Assembly: GCF_937997405.1 (NCBI RefSeq)
Contig: NZ_CALKTL010000121.1
Coordinates: 1-23,669 of the forward strand
DNA from: an uncultured Campylobacter sp.
GTDB lineage: Bacteria > Campylobacterota > Campylobacteria > Campylobacterales > Campylobacteraceae
Direction: 5' to 3'
Length of the DNA stretch: 23,669 bases
Both the position numbers and the translations under genes were made by a program. Positions 16,801 through 23,147 of this stretch are shown here, in pieces; positions within the stretch are counted from its first letter, which is position 1; each line of letters opens with the position of its first letter. The notes below the pieces were generated by a model. The model had not been told where the DNA came from. It did not search any database and was given only the letters and a program-made list of their open reading frames with translations.

Positions 16801-17257
16801 CTACGTCTAGATTGAGATCGAAGTTCATCCGTCCTGCGCCGTTTAAAAATTTGCTCTCGTCAGCAGATATAAACTCGCCGTCGCTGCCTAAAGTAAGGAG
16901 CTGAACGACCTCGTCTTTAGTCGTTACGATCGAGCTCTCGCTGCCCTCTCTTATATGGATATTGCCCTCAAAGCCAAAATATCTCGTCAAAATTGCTCCA
17001 GCAAGCATAAACAAAAAGCTCGCGTGAAAGATTAGCGCAGGCAGAGTGCGAAGCTTAATCATGCGGTAACGATAGATATTGTAGGTTAAATTTACTCCCA
17101 AAAGCACCATCAGCGCGCCAAACCACGCAGTAGAATAAACCATCGCCCAAGCTACTTCCGTGCCATAAGCGGTCTCTACAAAAGTAGCGATTGCACAGGC
17201 TAGCGCCAAAATCAGTAGCATCACTGACGCGCACTCCATACTAAAAAATGTCTTCAT
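13862..17257 (-). CDS. ccsBA: Fused cytochrome c biogenesis protein CcsBA (system II)
   Basis: 1131 aa, the fused form seen in Campylobacter and Helicobacter. The CcsB/ResB half spans residues about 1-440, with three N-terminal membrane segments, a periplasmic domain and a fourth segment (422-437). The CcsA half has its membrane bundle from about 830 and the heme-handling motif WGRYWGWDPKETW (1029-1041). By spacing with Helicobacter CcsBA, likely heme ligands are His78 and His1054 in the membrane and His958 and His1093 at the periplasmic face. Between the halves lies a basic, signal-anchor-like segment (about 487-517, ending IANAEQ) followed by a Gln/Asn/Ser/Ala-rich tract (518-572). The protein exports heme and ligates it to CxxCH motifs. 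The ribosome binding site is AAAGGA. It lies upstream of petABC, whose PetC needs it. Confidence 0.95.
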   Translation of the reverse strand: MKTFFSMECASVMLLILALACAIATFVETAYGTEVAWAMVYSTAWFGALMVLLGVNLTYNIYRYRMIKLRTLPALIFHASFLFMLAGAILTRYFGFEGNIHIREGSESSIVTTKDEVVQLLTLGSDGEFISADESKFLNGAGRMNFDLNLDVEGRIANLKFKELVEHGELKWVQDPTGQAPARVELLFSNNVGSQNVSLQSGESMDIGELSITFNAEPKSKNFIYIKSKDGKFYLNSSLDINATRMADMSTAPLKRNEDNPLGNLLLYSFDGINFAPVSLLSSAVEKFVPVAANLPGEPGVVATLSFAGQSREIYVPRDSHGASYKVGDKNFIVALAPKMLHLPFKIALRDFVMDRYPGTNSPSGYKSEITLKDGNTSFDYDIFMNHVLDYGGYRFFQSSYDTDERGTVLSVNKDPGKVPTYIGYFLLCVGMFFNFFNRGSRFFKLSRLISENTHLAREKDVNSKNSASSSVPVSSAESSISKRTKKSRRGTKGAALALVGALALSLAALYPSIANAEQNSTTQNSILQNPAPQSPASVQDPASQNSAPNSAAENSKQSSASQESAAEQDSVPPHNFSTMGGELAVPKFDPKFSEDLASLVIQGFDGRMEPFDTVSRELLNKIYRADNYKAPNGEILNHNAAALSFMLNQSYWRRAPIIKVSEPELKKILGMDEKQSHASMMDFFEFKGGESYYKLDKMVEEINRKPLGNRSVLDKEIIKVNERVNVFYSAFMGDYFRIIPVKNAKNNEWLSPLYLGDALDQNESTEVKKMMGIFVSSVVYAQESGDWSGAEKMLSYVKKYQAQNGANLMPSESAIKYEILFNKAKIFSRLFPIYTVSGFLLLIFIFLRMMKPALRLGGAFKLVYVVNIVAFIAHTAGLALRGYVSGHAPWSNSYESLIYIAWALSLSGIFFSRKSAISLALTSIMAGITLMVAHLSDIDPQITNLQPVLKSHWLTIHVSVITASYGFLGLCMLLGIFTLVMFLFDKKNPEIARNIAEATHINEMSMILGLCLLTVGNFLGGVWANESWGRYWGWDPKETWALITIFIYAVVVHFRFMPKLNNQFAFAVASMFAYFSVIMTYFGVNFYLSGMHSYASGERIPVPGWAYVMVASMVALAIAAYFRSGKSARL

Positions 17258-17566
17258 TGATTTCCTTTAGATTTACGAGGGTTTTCAAAATCGCGAGATT
17301 TTAGCAAAAATTGCTTAATTTTTCATTTTACGACTTGCAAGCGCACGCCTACTAGCTTAGCGCGAATATGCGTTAAGATGGCTCTGATGAAGCGGTAAAA
17401 TTCTCTTCTTAGGCATTCGCGCAGGAATTTAACGGCGCGGATAAATTTTATAAAATGCTGCAGAATTTGGCAAAATTCTATTAAATTTCGTGCGTCATCT
17501 CATCGCGTAATTTATAATCTAGAATTCCGCTGCGATAAAATTTTATCTTTGCGGAATTCCTTATTA
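17258..17566. other. Gap between creA and ccsBA
   Basis: No gene is supported. It holds the ccsBA ribosome binding site, several TAAAATTTTA-type A/T palindromes and the nested palindrome at 17522-17559. A ccsBA promoter is expected here, but I could not pick one box with confidence. Confidence 0.55.
17522..17559. terminator. Nested palindrome after creA, possible terminator
   Basis: Perfect arms GAATTCCGC (17522-17530) and GCGGAATTC (17551-17559) enclose a second perfect palindrome, GATAAAATTTTATC (17534-17547). It begins 7 bases past the creA stop. The T-rich tail is on the plus-strand side (CCTTATTATTATTTTTT), which overlaps the end of creA; on the minus strand the tail is weak. It is a strong structure, but its direction of action is unclear. 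Confidence 0.45.
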
Positions 17567-18058
17567 TTATTTTTTGCCTTGGGTATATGCGAGCTCGCAC
17601 ACGTCGCCCACGGCTTGGTGGCACGGGATCGCCGAGATCGAGTTATTGGGCGAGCCATCTATCACTTTATCTGAATAAACCAAATAGATTAGCGAGCCCT
17701 GCACCGCGTCGTAAAGCCTAACTACGTGGGTCTTTTTGAAGATCAACGAACTGCGTTTTTCAAAAATATCCTCTTTTTTCAGCTCCTCTTTAATGATGAT
17801 TTTAGGCGCTGTCTGCACGCACGACACAGAGGCTTCGGAGCGGTCCTCCTCCACGCCGATGATCTCTTTGGCGCCGCCTTTTTTGGCATAAGAGACGTAG
17901 CAGGTCACTCCATCAACCTTAGGATCTTTAACCGCGATAACTTCGATGCGATCGTCTTTGCCAAAAATTCTAAACGAAGTATTTACGCTACCTACGAGCT
18001 CGTAATCGCCCGCGCAAGCAAAAGCCGTTAAAATCGCTACTAGAATAAATTTTTTCAT
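17567..18058 (-). CDS. creA: CreA-family periplasmic protein
   Basis: 163 aa from the chosen start. The ATG at 18058 is preferred over an in-frame ATG 36 bases upstream because it follows AAAGGATG closely and opens a clean signal peptide (MKKFILVAILTAFACA, then GDYEL). The mature part has the CreA signature: IEVIAVKDPKVDGVTCYVS, SEASVSCVQ, IFKKTHVVRLYDA and a pair of late cysteines (IPCHQAVGDVCEL). CreA is a widely conserved small periplasmic protein of unknown biochemical role; the four mature cysteines suggest disulfides. It is transcribed alone, divergently from the phosphohexomutase operon, with about 100 bases between the two starts. Confidence 0.9.
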   Translation of the reverse strand: MKKFILVAILTAFACAGDYELVGSVNTSFRIFGKDDRIEVIAVKDPKVDGVTCYVSYAKKGGAKEIIGVEEDRSEASVSCVQTAPKIIIKEELKKEDIFEKRSSLIFKKTHVVRLYDAVQGSLIYLVYSDKVIDGSPNNSISAIPCHQAVGDVCELAYTQGKK

Positions 18059-18095
18059 AATCATCCTTTGGAATTTTAGCGGCGATTTTATCATT

Positions 18096-18101
18096 TATAA
18101 T
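18096..18101 (+). promoter_or_regulatory. Candidate -10 box of the phosphohexomutase operon
   Basis: TATAAT within TTTATAATATAAA, 61 bases before the operon's first ATG. A second A/T box, TATAAA, lies at 18122. The same A/T-rich patch reads well in both directions and may also serve creA. Confidence 0.5.
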
Positions 18102-18156
18102 ATAAATATTAAGCAAGTTTTTATAAAATACCGCGATTTAAATTTAAAGGAATTTT

Positions 18157-19527
18157 ATGATCGAAGATATCTTTAGAGAATACGATATTCGCGGCATCGT
18201 GGGCGAGGAGCTAAACGAGCGCAGCGTAAAGGCGATCGGCTTCGCTCTTGGCAAACATATCGCAAATCTCGGGCTTGAGCGCGTTAGCGTAGGGTACGAT
18301 GCCCGTCTTAGCGCGGATGAGCTTTTCGGCTATTTCGTAAGCGGGCTAAATTTTGCCGGACTGCGAGTTTATAAGATCGGCTTGCTGCCGACGCCGGTGG
18401 GCTATTTTAGCGTATTTACGCATAAATTTGACGCAAACGTAATGATTACCGGCTCGCACAATCCCAAAAATTACAACGGCTTTAAGATCACGATCGGTAC
18501 GGACAGCTTCTTCGGCGAGGATTTAAGGCGTCTTGGCGCGCAGGTGCGGGAGCTGATGAGTTCAAATTTTGAAATTCCAACTGATATAAGCACCCAGAAG
18601 TACGACATCTTAAGCGAGTATCTAGCATATTTTGAGAAGGAATTTGCAGCTTTAAAAGGCTTTGCCGCGCCCTTTATAATCGACTGCGCAAACGGAGCTG
18701 CGGGCGTTACCGTTACTAAAATCATAGAAAGGCTAGAGCTAAACGCTAAAGTTTTGTTCCCGCAGCCAGACGGCAACTTTCTAAACCACCACCCGGACCC
18801 CAGCGAGGAGAAAAATTTAGCGGATCTTAAAGCTGCGATGAAGCAAGACGGCGTGAGCTTGGGCTTCGGCTTTGACGGAGATGCCGATAGAATCGCCGTG
18901 CTAACTCCGCGCCGTAATATCAAAGGCGACGAGCTAGCCTGCCTACTTGCCCTAAATATGACCCATCCGCGCATCCTAGGCGAGGTCAAATGCTCGCAGG
19001 CGATGTACGATACCATCGATAAGATCGGCAAAAGCTTCATGGGCAAGACCGGCCACAGCAATATCAAAAAGGCGATGAAGGAGCTCGGTATCGACCTTGC
19101 CGCCGAGGTTAGCGGGCATATTTACTTTAAAGAGCGATATTTCGGCTTTGATGACGGCGTATATGCGATGATGCGTGTGCTTGAGCTCGTAGCTAAAGGA
19201 TATGATTTAGACGCCGAGCTAGACAAGCTGCCGCGAGTTTTTAGCACTGATGAGATAAAATTTAATACGAGCGAGGAGTGCAAATTTAAGATCATTGAAG
19301 CTCTTAAAGCTCAAATCCACGCAGGCATCGCGGAGCTGCCGCCCATCCGCGATATTATCGAGATCGACGGCATCAGAGTGCGGTTTGATGACGGCTGGGC
19401 GCTCGTACGGGCAAGCAATACCACGCCTGTGATCGTAACCCGCTTCGAGGCCTCTAGCCCCGAGTTTCGCGACGAGATGCAGCGCGTATTTTTAGGTAAA
19501 CTAGAAAATTTAAAGGACCAGAGATGA
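18157..19527 (+). CDS. Phosphomannomutase/phosphoglucomutase, AlgC type
   Basis: 456 aa, the usual length for the bacterial alpha-D-phosphohexomutase family. The active-site phosphoserine is Ser100 in TGSHNPKNYNGFK. The metal loop is GFDGDADR (Asp240, Asp242, Asp244). The sugar-specificity loop is EVSGHIYF, and the phosphate-binding loop is RASNTTPV near residue 415. It interconverts hexose 6- and 1-phosphates for lipooligosaccharide, capsule or glycan precursors. The name manB, pgm or algC cannot be settled from motifs alone. The ribosome binding site is AAAGGA, 6 bases before the ATG. It is the first gene of a compact plus-strand operon, and its stop overlaps the next start by 4 bases. Confidence 0.94.
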   Translation: MIEDIFREYDIRGIVGEELNERSVKAIGFALGKHIANLGLERVSVGYDARLSADELFGYFVSGLNFAGLRVYKIGLLPTPVGYFSVFTHKFDANVMITGSHNPKNYNGFKITIGTDSFFGEDLRRLGAQVRELMSSNFEIPTDISTQKYDILSEYLAYFEKEFAALKGFAAPFIIDCANGAAGVTVTKIIERLELNAKVLFPQPDGNFLNHHPDPSEEKNLADLKAAMKQDGVSLGFGFDGDADRIAVLTPRRNIKGDELACLLALNMTHPRILGEVKCSQAMYDTIDKIGKSFMGKTGHSNIKKAMKELGIDLAAEVSGHIYFKERYFGFDDGVYAMMRVLELVAKGYDLDAELDKLPRVFSTDEIKFNTSEECKFKIIEALKAQIHAGIAELPPIRDIIEIDGIRVRFDDGWALVRASNTTPVIVTRFEASSPEFRDEMQRVFLGKLENLKDQR

Positions 19528-19769
19528 ACGAATCTGAAAAGCAAGAGGTTGAGAAAAATATAAAAGAGCTTTTGGCTGCGAGAGCGGAATTTTTTAAATT
19601 CTTAGATGAGCGTGTGCCAAAGATCGCGGATACCGACGTATTTGATTTCGAGCGCGCAGATGAGGCTAGCTTGAAAGAAGTTTATGCGAAATTCTACGGC
19701 TACGATTACGCCGCGCGCAAGCTGCTGCCATATTTATACCGCACTTATGGGCTAGACTTCGATGTCTGA
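19524..19769 (+). CDS. Conserved-looking 81-aa protein of unknown function
   Basis: A small acidic, mostly helical soluble protein with no signal peptide, membrane segment or cysteine. The N-terminal half (about residues 2-35) is charged and could form a coiled coil; the C-terminal half is aromatic-rich (FYGYDYAARKLLPYLYRTYG). I do not recognise a family. Its ATG overlaps the phosphohexomutase stop (ATGA) and its end overlaps the alr start by 8 bases. This placement, plus the lack of alternative frames, supports it being real. It may be an accessory to one of these two enzymes; that is inference from coupling only. Confidence 0.75.
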   Translation: MNESEKQEVEKNIKELLAARAEFFKFLDERVPKIADTDVFDFERADEASLKEVYAKFYGYDYAARKLLPYLYRTYGLDFDV

Positions 19770-20775
19770 GATCATCTTAGATCGCGCCGCTTATGCGCAC
19801 AATCTAGCGCAAATCGCCGCCAAAGTAGGTGAAGCGGAGCGAGTATTTTTGGTAGCCAAGGATAATTCATACGGTCATGGCTGCAGGATTTGCTGCGAGG
19901 AAGCGGCAAAGCTAGGCTTCGTACGCGCCGTAACGCGAAGTGCTACGGAAGCTGCGCAGATCGCGGATTTATTTGATGAAATTTTAGTGCTCTCGCACAT
20001 TCCAAGCGGGGACGAGGACGAGCGGTTTTGCTACGCGGTAAATGATCTGAGCTACTTCTCGCGTCTTAAACGAGGGCTTAAAATTTATATCGCTGCAGAT
20101 ACTGCTATGCACAGAAACGGCATCGCTGCGAGCGAGCTAGATGAGGCGCTTAGGCTATGCAAGGTGGGCGGATTTAAGCTTCGTGGCTTTTTTACACACT
20201 TTCGCGCAAGCGACGAGCTAAGTGGAGATTTTTTCGCACAAAGACAGAATTTTATAGAATTTAAGCGTTTCGCGGGGCGAAAAGCCGCCGCCGCGGGCTT
20301 TAGAAATTTAAAATTTCATTCGAGCAACTCCGCAGCTATCGAGCGAAGTGCGGGCTTTGAGGACGAATACGTGCGCGTGGGTATGGCGCAATTTGGATAT
20401 CCGCAATTTGACGAGAGCCTAAATTTACGCCCTGTGCTAAAGCTCTATGCCGATCTGATCAGCTCGCGCGTGCTAAAAAAGGGTCAGCGAGTGGGCTACG
20501 GCGCGAAATTTGAAGCGCCGCGCGATATGAGGATCGGCACATACGATTTAGGCTACGCAGACGGGCTATTTCGCTACGACGGTGAGGGCGAGCTAGCGCT
20601 TGCAAGCGGGCAAAAAATGCTCGGAAAAATGTCGATGGATAGCTTCTGTGCAGAATTCGGCGGAGAGCGAGTTTGCGTGCTGGACGATGCGCAGATTTGG
20701 GCAAAACACTTTGGCACGATCGAATATGAAATTTTAGTCAAATTAAATTCCAACATCCCAAGGAGATTTCAATGA
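19762..20775 (+). CDS. alr: Alanine racemase
   Basis: 337 aa, slightly shorter than the typical 360. The PLP lysine is Lys33 in VAKDNSYGHG (the Campylobacter/Helicobacter variant of KANAYGHG). The opposite catalytic base is Tyr246 in RVGYGAKFEA. The phosphate-contacting HSSNSAA and the GKMSMDSF motif are also present. It makes D-alanine for peptidoglycan. The ATG lies inside the end of the 81-aa gene, and its own stop overlaps lemA (ATGA). No truncation of the core is seen; the C-terminus ends soon after EYEILVKLN, consistent with the shorter length. Confidence 0.94.
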   Translation: MSEIILDRAAYAHNLAQIAAKVGEAERVFLVAKDNSYGHGCRICCEEAAKLGFVRAVTRSATEAAQIADLFDEILVLSHIPSGDEDERFCYAVNDLSYFSRLKRGLKIYIAADTAMHRNGIAASELDEALRLCKVGGFKLRGFFTHFRASDELSGDFFAQRQNFIEFKRFAGRKAAAAGFRNLKFHSSNSAAIERSAGFEDEYVRVGMAQFGYPQFDESLNLRPVLKLYADLISSRVLKKGQRVGYGAKFEAPRDMRIGTYDLGYADGLFRYDGEGELALASGQKMLGKMSMDSFCAEFGGERVCVLDDAQIWAKHFGTIEYEILVKLNSNIPRRFQ

Positions 20776-21485
20776 AAGAGCTGCAAGGAGAAAATAACGA
20801 GAGTATAGGTTACGACGATAAAGGCTTATCCGCGCGAGGCGAGAACTTTGGCGAAGGAGAGTATCCGCGCCAAAAAGGAGGGCTTCATATCTTAATCAAA
20901 GCCCTAATCGTCTTAGTGATTGCGGCGATTGCGTTTGCGATATTTGCAGTGCCGGTTTACAACAAGCTCGTAAGCAAAGATGAAGAAGTTAAGGCCGCGT
21001 GGAGTCAGGTGCAAAATCAATATCAGCGTCGCGCCGATTTGATTCCAAATTTCGTAGAAACCGTCAAGGGCTACGCTAGCCATGAAAAAGATACCTTAGA
21101 AGGCGTCATAAATGCCCGCGCTAAGGCAACTGCTATCAATATCAATGCAGAAAGCTTAGCGCAAGATCCGGAAGCGTTTGAGAAATTTAACGGCGCTCAA
21201 GGCGAGCTTAGCTCGGCCCTATCGCGCTTAATGCTGGTAGTCGAGCGCTACCCGGATCTTAAGGCAAATCAGAATTTCGCCGACCTGCAAAATCAGCTCG
21301 AAGGCACGGAAAACCGCATCGCCGTAGCGCGCAAGGATTACATCGCTTCGGTGCAGGAATACAACAAACTAATTAGAACCTTCCCTACAAACATCATCGC
21401 GCGCATCGTAGGACTAGGCGGCGCCAAACCTAGCTTTAGCGCTGATAGCTCAAGCCAAAAAGCCCCTAGCGTCTCGTTTAAATAA
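20772..21485 (+). CDS. lemA: LemA family membrane protein
   Basis: 237 aa. A membrane segment (about residues 40-64) is followed by the LemA helical domain with the family motifs VYNKLVSKDEEVKAAWSQV, RRADLIPNFVETVKGYA and FPTNIIARIVG. LemA proteins have one N-terminal membrane anchor and an extracytoplasmic helical bundle; their function is unclear. Most family members begin close to the anchor; here about 38 polar residues precede it. The start is well supported by AAGGAG, 6 bases before the ATG. It overlaps alr as ATGA. The pairing with downstream TPM-domain genes is a recurring arrangement in bacteria. Confidence 0.93.
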   Translation: MKELQGENNESIGYDDKGLSARGENFGEGEYPRQKGGLHILIKALIVLVIAAIAFAIFAVPVYNKLVSKDEEVKAAWSQVQNQYQRRADLIPNFVETVKGYASHEKDTLEGVINARAKATAININAESLAQDPEAFEKFNGAQGELSSALSRLMLVVERYPDLKANQNFADLQNQLEGTENRIAVARKDYIASVQEYNKLIRTFPTNIIARIVGLGGAKPSFSADSSSQKAPSVSFK

Positions 21486-21500
21486 CGCTAAGGGAGACAA

Positions 21501-22094
21501 ATGCTAAGCGAGCAGTGCAAGCAAGAAATCCACGAGCTAATCACGAAAGCCGAAACCGCAAGCGGTGCGCAGATCGTCTGCGTGGTCGCGCGCGAAGCAA
21601 GCGAGGACTGCGAAGCTAGCTATAGCGCGGCGGCAGTGACGGCGTTTGCGATCGGCATCGTTCTGTGCTTCGTGCCGCAAATAAGCAAAGCTGAGCTACT
21701 GCAAATCGTAGCGCTTAGCTTCATTGCGATTAAAGCTCTGCTAGCTAAATGCCCTGCGCTTTTAACTCTAATCACGCCTAAATCTCGCAGACTTCGGCTC
21801 TCGGGCGAGTTTGCGATGCTAAAATTTTACGAGCGCTACGGCAGCGTAAAAGAAGCGATAATGTTTTGCGTCTGCGTCCGCGAGCGCTGCGCTCATATCA
21901 TCTGCGGCGCGCGAGCGGCGGAGTTTATCTCTAAGGTTGAGTTTGAACGTATCACGACGGAATTTAACCCCAGCACGCAAGGTCTTGAGCCTGCTGTTTT
22001 AAAGGCGATGGACGCGCTGTGCAAGCTAGCCATGCGAGTGCCTAAAGATAGCGAAAATAACGAGATAGAAGAGACCTTGGTGGAGCTGCGATGA
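21501..22094 (+). CDS. TPM-domain-like membrane protein
   Basis: 197 aa. The N-terminal block (ITKAETASGAQIVCVVAR) resembles the start of TPM (YgcG/DUF477-type) domains. Two membrane segments follow (about residues 45-62 and 68-90), interrupting or replacing the usual fold, then a region containing LKFYERYGSVKEAI and IICGARAAEFI. It sits 15 bases after lemA, with GGGAG as ribosome binding site, and overlaps the next gene as ATGA. LemA and two TPM-type proteins encoded together are a common set, probably an envelope complex. The biochemical activity is unknown. Family assignment is by motif and position, so it is less secure than for the next gene. Confidence 0.75.
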   Translation: MLSEQCKQEIHELITKAETASGAQIVCVVAREASEDCEASYSAAAVTAFAIGIVLCFVPQISKAELLQIVALSFIAIKALLAKCPALLTLITPKSRRLRLSGEFAMLKFYERYGSVKEAIMFCVCVRERCAHIICGARAAEFISKVEFERITTEFNPSTQGLEPAVLKAMDALCKLAMRVPKDSENNEIEETLVELR

Positions 22095-22888
22095 GAGTGG
22101 CTTGGAGATTTGCTTTTGCCCTAATGGCGTTATTTGTAGTCAGCACCGCCGCTCCCAGCGAGTATCTAGCCCATCCAAACGGCACCGCTGTAATTGATGA
22201 GGCTGGTATTTTACGCCCAGCCGCAAGAGAGAGCCTGAATGAAATTTTAACGACTTTCGATAAAAATTCCTCAAACCAGATCATGCTCGTAAGCCTAAAA
22301 TCGCTCGGTGGCTACTCTATCGAGGAAATCGGCGTAGAGCAGGCGCGCGCTCTTGGTATCGGGCAAAAAGGGCGCGACAACGGCGTACTGCTGCTCGTCG
22401 CTCCGCACGAGCATAAAGTGCGTATCGAGGTCGGATACGGGCTAGAGGGCGTGCTAACCGATATGCGCGCCAAGCGTATCATCAGCAATAAAATTCTGCC
22501 CTATTTTAGGCAGGAGGATTACGAAAGTGGCGTCATTAGCGGGATTTCGGCGATCATTAGCACGATCGAAGGCGGCGATATAAAATTTGATCCCCTTAAC
22601 GCCAACGCGCAGCAGGATCCGAGCAACAAGGACTTTGCGATCTTTATGGTGCTTTTTGCGGTCTTGCTTTTTGCGATACTAAGCCGTCGCGTGACGCGCC
22701 ACAGTAGAAGCGATGAGGATATAATCTCAAGTGCAGACATCATAAACGAAATCGCGCGCTCATCGCGCATGAGAGGCAGCCCATCTGGGGATTTTGGCGG
22801 ATTTAAAGGAAGTGGCGGTTTTAGCGGAGGCGGTTTCAGTGGGGGCGGCGGAAGCTTCGGCGGAGGCGGTGCTAGCGGGAGCTGGTAG
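22091..22888 (+). CDS. Secreted/anchored TPM-domain protein with Gly-rich tail (YgcG type)
   Basis: 265 aa. The signal peptide (about residues 1-21, ending STAA) is followed by a TPM domain (about 25-160) with VIDEAGIL, NQIMLVSL, GRDNGVLLLVA, RIEVGYGLEG and QEDYESGVISG. One membrane segment is at about 180-197. The protein ends in a basic/charged linker and a Gly/Ser/Phe-rich tail (GGFSGGGFSGGGGSFGGGG, ending SGSW), typical of this family. The TPM domain would face the periplasm and the tail the cytoplasm. The last gene of the operon; its exact role is not known, though roles in envelope stress or as a phosphatase have been suggested for the family. Confidence 0.92.
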   Translation: MRVAWRFAFALMALFVVSTAAPSEYLAHPNGTAVIDEAGILRPAARESLNEILTTFDKNSSNQIMLVSLKSLGGYSIEEIGVEQARALGIGQKGRDNGVLLLVAPHEHKVRIEVGYGLEGVLTDMRAKRIISNKILPYFRQEDYESGVISGISAIISTIEGGDIKFDPLNANAQQDPSNKDFAIFMVLFAVLLFAILSRRVTRHSRSDEDIISSADIINEIARSSRMRGSPSGDFGGFKGSGGFSGGGFSGGGGSFGGGGASGSW

Positions 22889-22892
22889 TTAC

Positions 22893-22911
22893 GGAATTTT
22901 ATCAAAATTCC
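22893..22911 (+). terminator. Short perfect hairpin after the lemA-TPM operon
   Basis: GGAATTTT-ATC-AAAATTCC forms a perfect 8-bp stem 4 bases after the last stop of the operon. The stem is A/T-rich and there is no clear U-tract, so termination is only possible. Confidence 0.35.
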
Positions 22912-22952
22912 AAATCGTAGAATTTTATCTAAATTTTAAAATTTCAGAATTT

Positions 22953-23147
22953 CTAAATTCGGCTACTTGCGTAGAAAAACAGCACGAGTGGCTTGTCGTT
23001 GCCCTCGATCTTTAGTGTGCGCTCGGAGGGGTCGAACTTGGAGGCGAGCGAGGCACCGTCGCTGCTTAGATGGTGCTTCCATCCGTCGCAGCCTGCGAGC
23101 AGTAGCGCGAACACGGCGGCAGCAACTTTTAAATTTAAAAATTTCAT
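22953..23147 (-). pseudogene. Truncated second copy of the thioredoxin lipoprotein gene
   Basis: 64 codons remain. Residues 1-62 match the lipoprotein at 1631-2125 closely, including lipobox LLAGC and the block SSDGASLASKFDPSERTLKI. Identity stops at FFYASS, just before the CxxC motif; three codons later comes a stop (RI-stop). The active site and the whole thioredoxin core are missing, so it cannot be a redox enzyme. The start codon, an AAGGACGG ribosome binding site and the ATGA junction with an upstream frame are intact, so a lipidated stub could still be made. About two thirds of the roughly 20 base differences are silent, suggesting both copies were under selection until a fairly recent break. 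Confidence 0.88.

Noticed and set aside
22519..22905. 128-codon minus-strand Pro-rich frame
   Set aside because: It is the antisense of the glycine-rich tail of the TPM protein, which naturally reads as proline-rich.
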